Below are positions 59,258 to 59,660 of a DNA stretch of 59,660 nucleotides, in pieces. The notes below the pieces were generated by a model. The model made no database searches. It saw only the letters and a list, made by a program, of their open reading frames with translations, and had not been told where the DNA came from. The stretch is from Clostridiales bacterium (GTDB lineage: Bacteria > Bacillota > Clostridia > Christensenellales > CAG-138), in assembly GCA_024691085.1 (NCBI GenBank), contig JAILNX010000037.1:1-59660 (forward strand), given 5' to 3'. Within the stretch, counting starts at the first letter, position 1; every line of letters begins with the position of its first letter. Position numbers and translations under genes: made by a program.

Positions 59258-59286
59258 TTGACTTTTATAAAACCGTTTGGTATTAT
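59258..59286 (+). promoter_or_regulatory. Strong promoter of the tRNA-Arg array
   Basis: TTGACT (59258-59263), 17-base spacer, TATTAT (59281-59286). The predicted start lies about 20 bases before the first tRNA-like copy, as for a normal tRNA gene. No separate promoter is seen before the intact tRNA. Confidence 0.8.
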
Positions 59287-59313
59287 ATTAGACGGTCTAT
59301 GAAAAAGACCTTT

Positions 59314-59384
59314 CTCTCCGTAGCTCAGCAGGATAGAGCGTTCGCCTCCTAAGAACTCCTTCGGTAGTTCGAGAGGAGCGCATA
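59314..59384 (+). pseudogene. tRNA-Arg(CCT) 5'-half copy 1
   Basis: Acceptor-like CTCTCCG, then TAGCTCAGCAGGATAGAGC (D arm complete) and the anticodon-loop segment CGCCTCCTAAG. Beyond it the anticodon stem does not close normally and no canonical T arm or 3' acceptor matches, although AGTTCGAGA occurs. Likely a remnant left by site-specific integration. Confidence 0.75.
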
Positions 59385-59396
59385 AAAACTGCATAT

Positions 59397-59457
59397 GTCT
59401 CCGTACCTCAGTCGGATAGAGGGCCCGCCTCCTAAGGGGAATGTGCACGGCTCAAAT
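59397..59457 (+). pseudogene. tRNA-Arg(CCT) 5'-half copy 2
   Basis: TACCTCAGTCGGATAGAGG and CGCCTCCTAAG. The D stem has changed from GCTC/GAGC to CCTC/GAGG, keeping all four pairs. Only three of five anticodon-stem pairs remain, and no 3' half is recognisable. Confidence 0.72.
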
Positions 59458-59491
59458 AAGGTCAAAGTGCGACCGCATTAGAAAATGAAAT

Positions 59492-59535
59492 GCACTTGTA
59501 GCTCAGCAGGATAGAGCGTCCGCCTCCTAAGGTTA
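59492..59535 (+). pseudogene. tRNA-Arg(CCT) 5'-half copy 3
   Basis: TAGCTCAGCAGGATAGAGC and CGCCTCCTAAG, one base different from copy 1 over 33 positions from the D arm to the anticodon loop. The sequence after it holds a 9-bp inverted pair GGAACAATC/GATTGTTCC, not a tRNA T arm. Confidence 0.72.
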
Positions 59536-59606
59536 TGTTGGAACAATCGCCTTTGGAGGAAAAGCGGGCATTATAGAGTTCGAGATTGTTCCTGAAAAGT
59601 ACACAC

Positions 59607-59660
59607 GCCCACGTAGCTCAGTCGGATAGAGCGGCCGCCTCCTAAGCGGCAGGCCAGAGG
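59607..59660 (+). tRNA. tRNA-Arg(CCT), truncated by the window end
   Basis: Acceptor GCCCACG (59607-59613), D arm GCTC/GAGC, and a perfect anticodon stem GCCGC/GCGGC (59634-59638 with 59646-59650) around the loop CTCCTAA with anticodon CCT at 59641-59643. The variable region and T arm begin (AGGCCAGAGG) and run off the window. This copy has the only intact anticodon stem and is presumed functional. Confidence 0.9.

Noticed and set aside
59314-59535. Three further functional tRNA-Arg genes
   Set aside because: None of the three has a 5-bp anticodon stem or a matching T arm and acceptor 3' half; only the copy at 59607 does.

Overview
The window looks like chromosomal DNA of an anaerobic Firmicute of class Clostridia, probably an uncultured gut member of the Oscillospirales/Christensenellales type. 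Supporting signs are a dcw cluster in Gram-positive order, an MraY/MurE pair whose MurE carries the meso-diaminopimelate signature DNPRTEDP, IreB-RuvX-DUF1292, CdaA/CdaR, RNase J, YlbF, strong GGAGG ribosome binding sites with several GTG and TTG starts, and GC-rich core genes. This placement is inference; no rRNA is present.

Left edge (1-5250): an accessory, more AT-rich segment. It holds the tail of an unknown gene, an ECF sigma factor with an anti-sigma-like partner and two small downstream proteins, a TnpV plus small membrane protein remnant of a mobile element, and a solitary P-loop ATPase with its own consensus promoter. This segment ends just downstream of ssrA (tmRNA), a classic island integration site.

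Minus-strand core block (5248-23369): ssrA, smpB and secG; a zinc-ribbon/Ig-like membrane protein; gpmI; a single in-frame phosphoglycerate kinase-triosephosphate isomerase fusion; U32 peptidase-like protein, mltG, a YlbF-family protein, RNase J, an ABC-F protein, a SLOG protein, a MinD-like ATPase, an FAD-dependent oxidoreductase, cdaR and cdaA.

Plus-strand block (23534-38354): a class A penicillin-binding protein divergent from cdaA; cysteine desulfurase plus ThiI (tRNA 4-thiouridine); a lipoprotein; IreB, an aldo/keto reductase with two Fe-S motifs, RuvX, DUF1292 and a membrane protein; a MATE exporter; an alpha/beta hydrolase; a LytTR-DUF3021 regulator pair; a TPR-like anchored protein; VanZ. 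A HerA-like ATPase lies on the minus strand (38400-39920).

Division and wall cluster (40094-53321, plus): mraZ, rsmH, ftsL, a PASTA-bearing class B PBP, murE, mraY, a strongly structured 170-nt intergenic RNA-like element, murD, ftsW, ftsQ, ftsA, ftsZ. murF, murG, murC and murB are absent from this cluster.

Right part (53352-59660): a metal-responsive operon (ArsR repressor, free HMA protein, P1B ATPase lacking its own HMA domain) behind a 16-bp-period operator array; a glycosyltransferase/acyltransferase pair behind a perfect consensus promoter embedded in a dyad; a HEAT-repeat protein and a DUF2691-like protein on the minus strand; and finally a promoter followed by three tRNA-Arg(CCT) 5'-half copies and the start of an intact tRNA-Arg(CCT), cut by the window end. 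The most unusual features are this tRNA array, the mraY-murD RNA element, the ssrA-linked ATPase and the glycolytic gene fusion.
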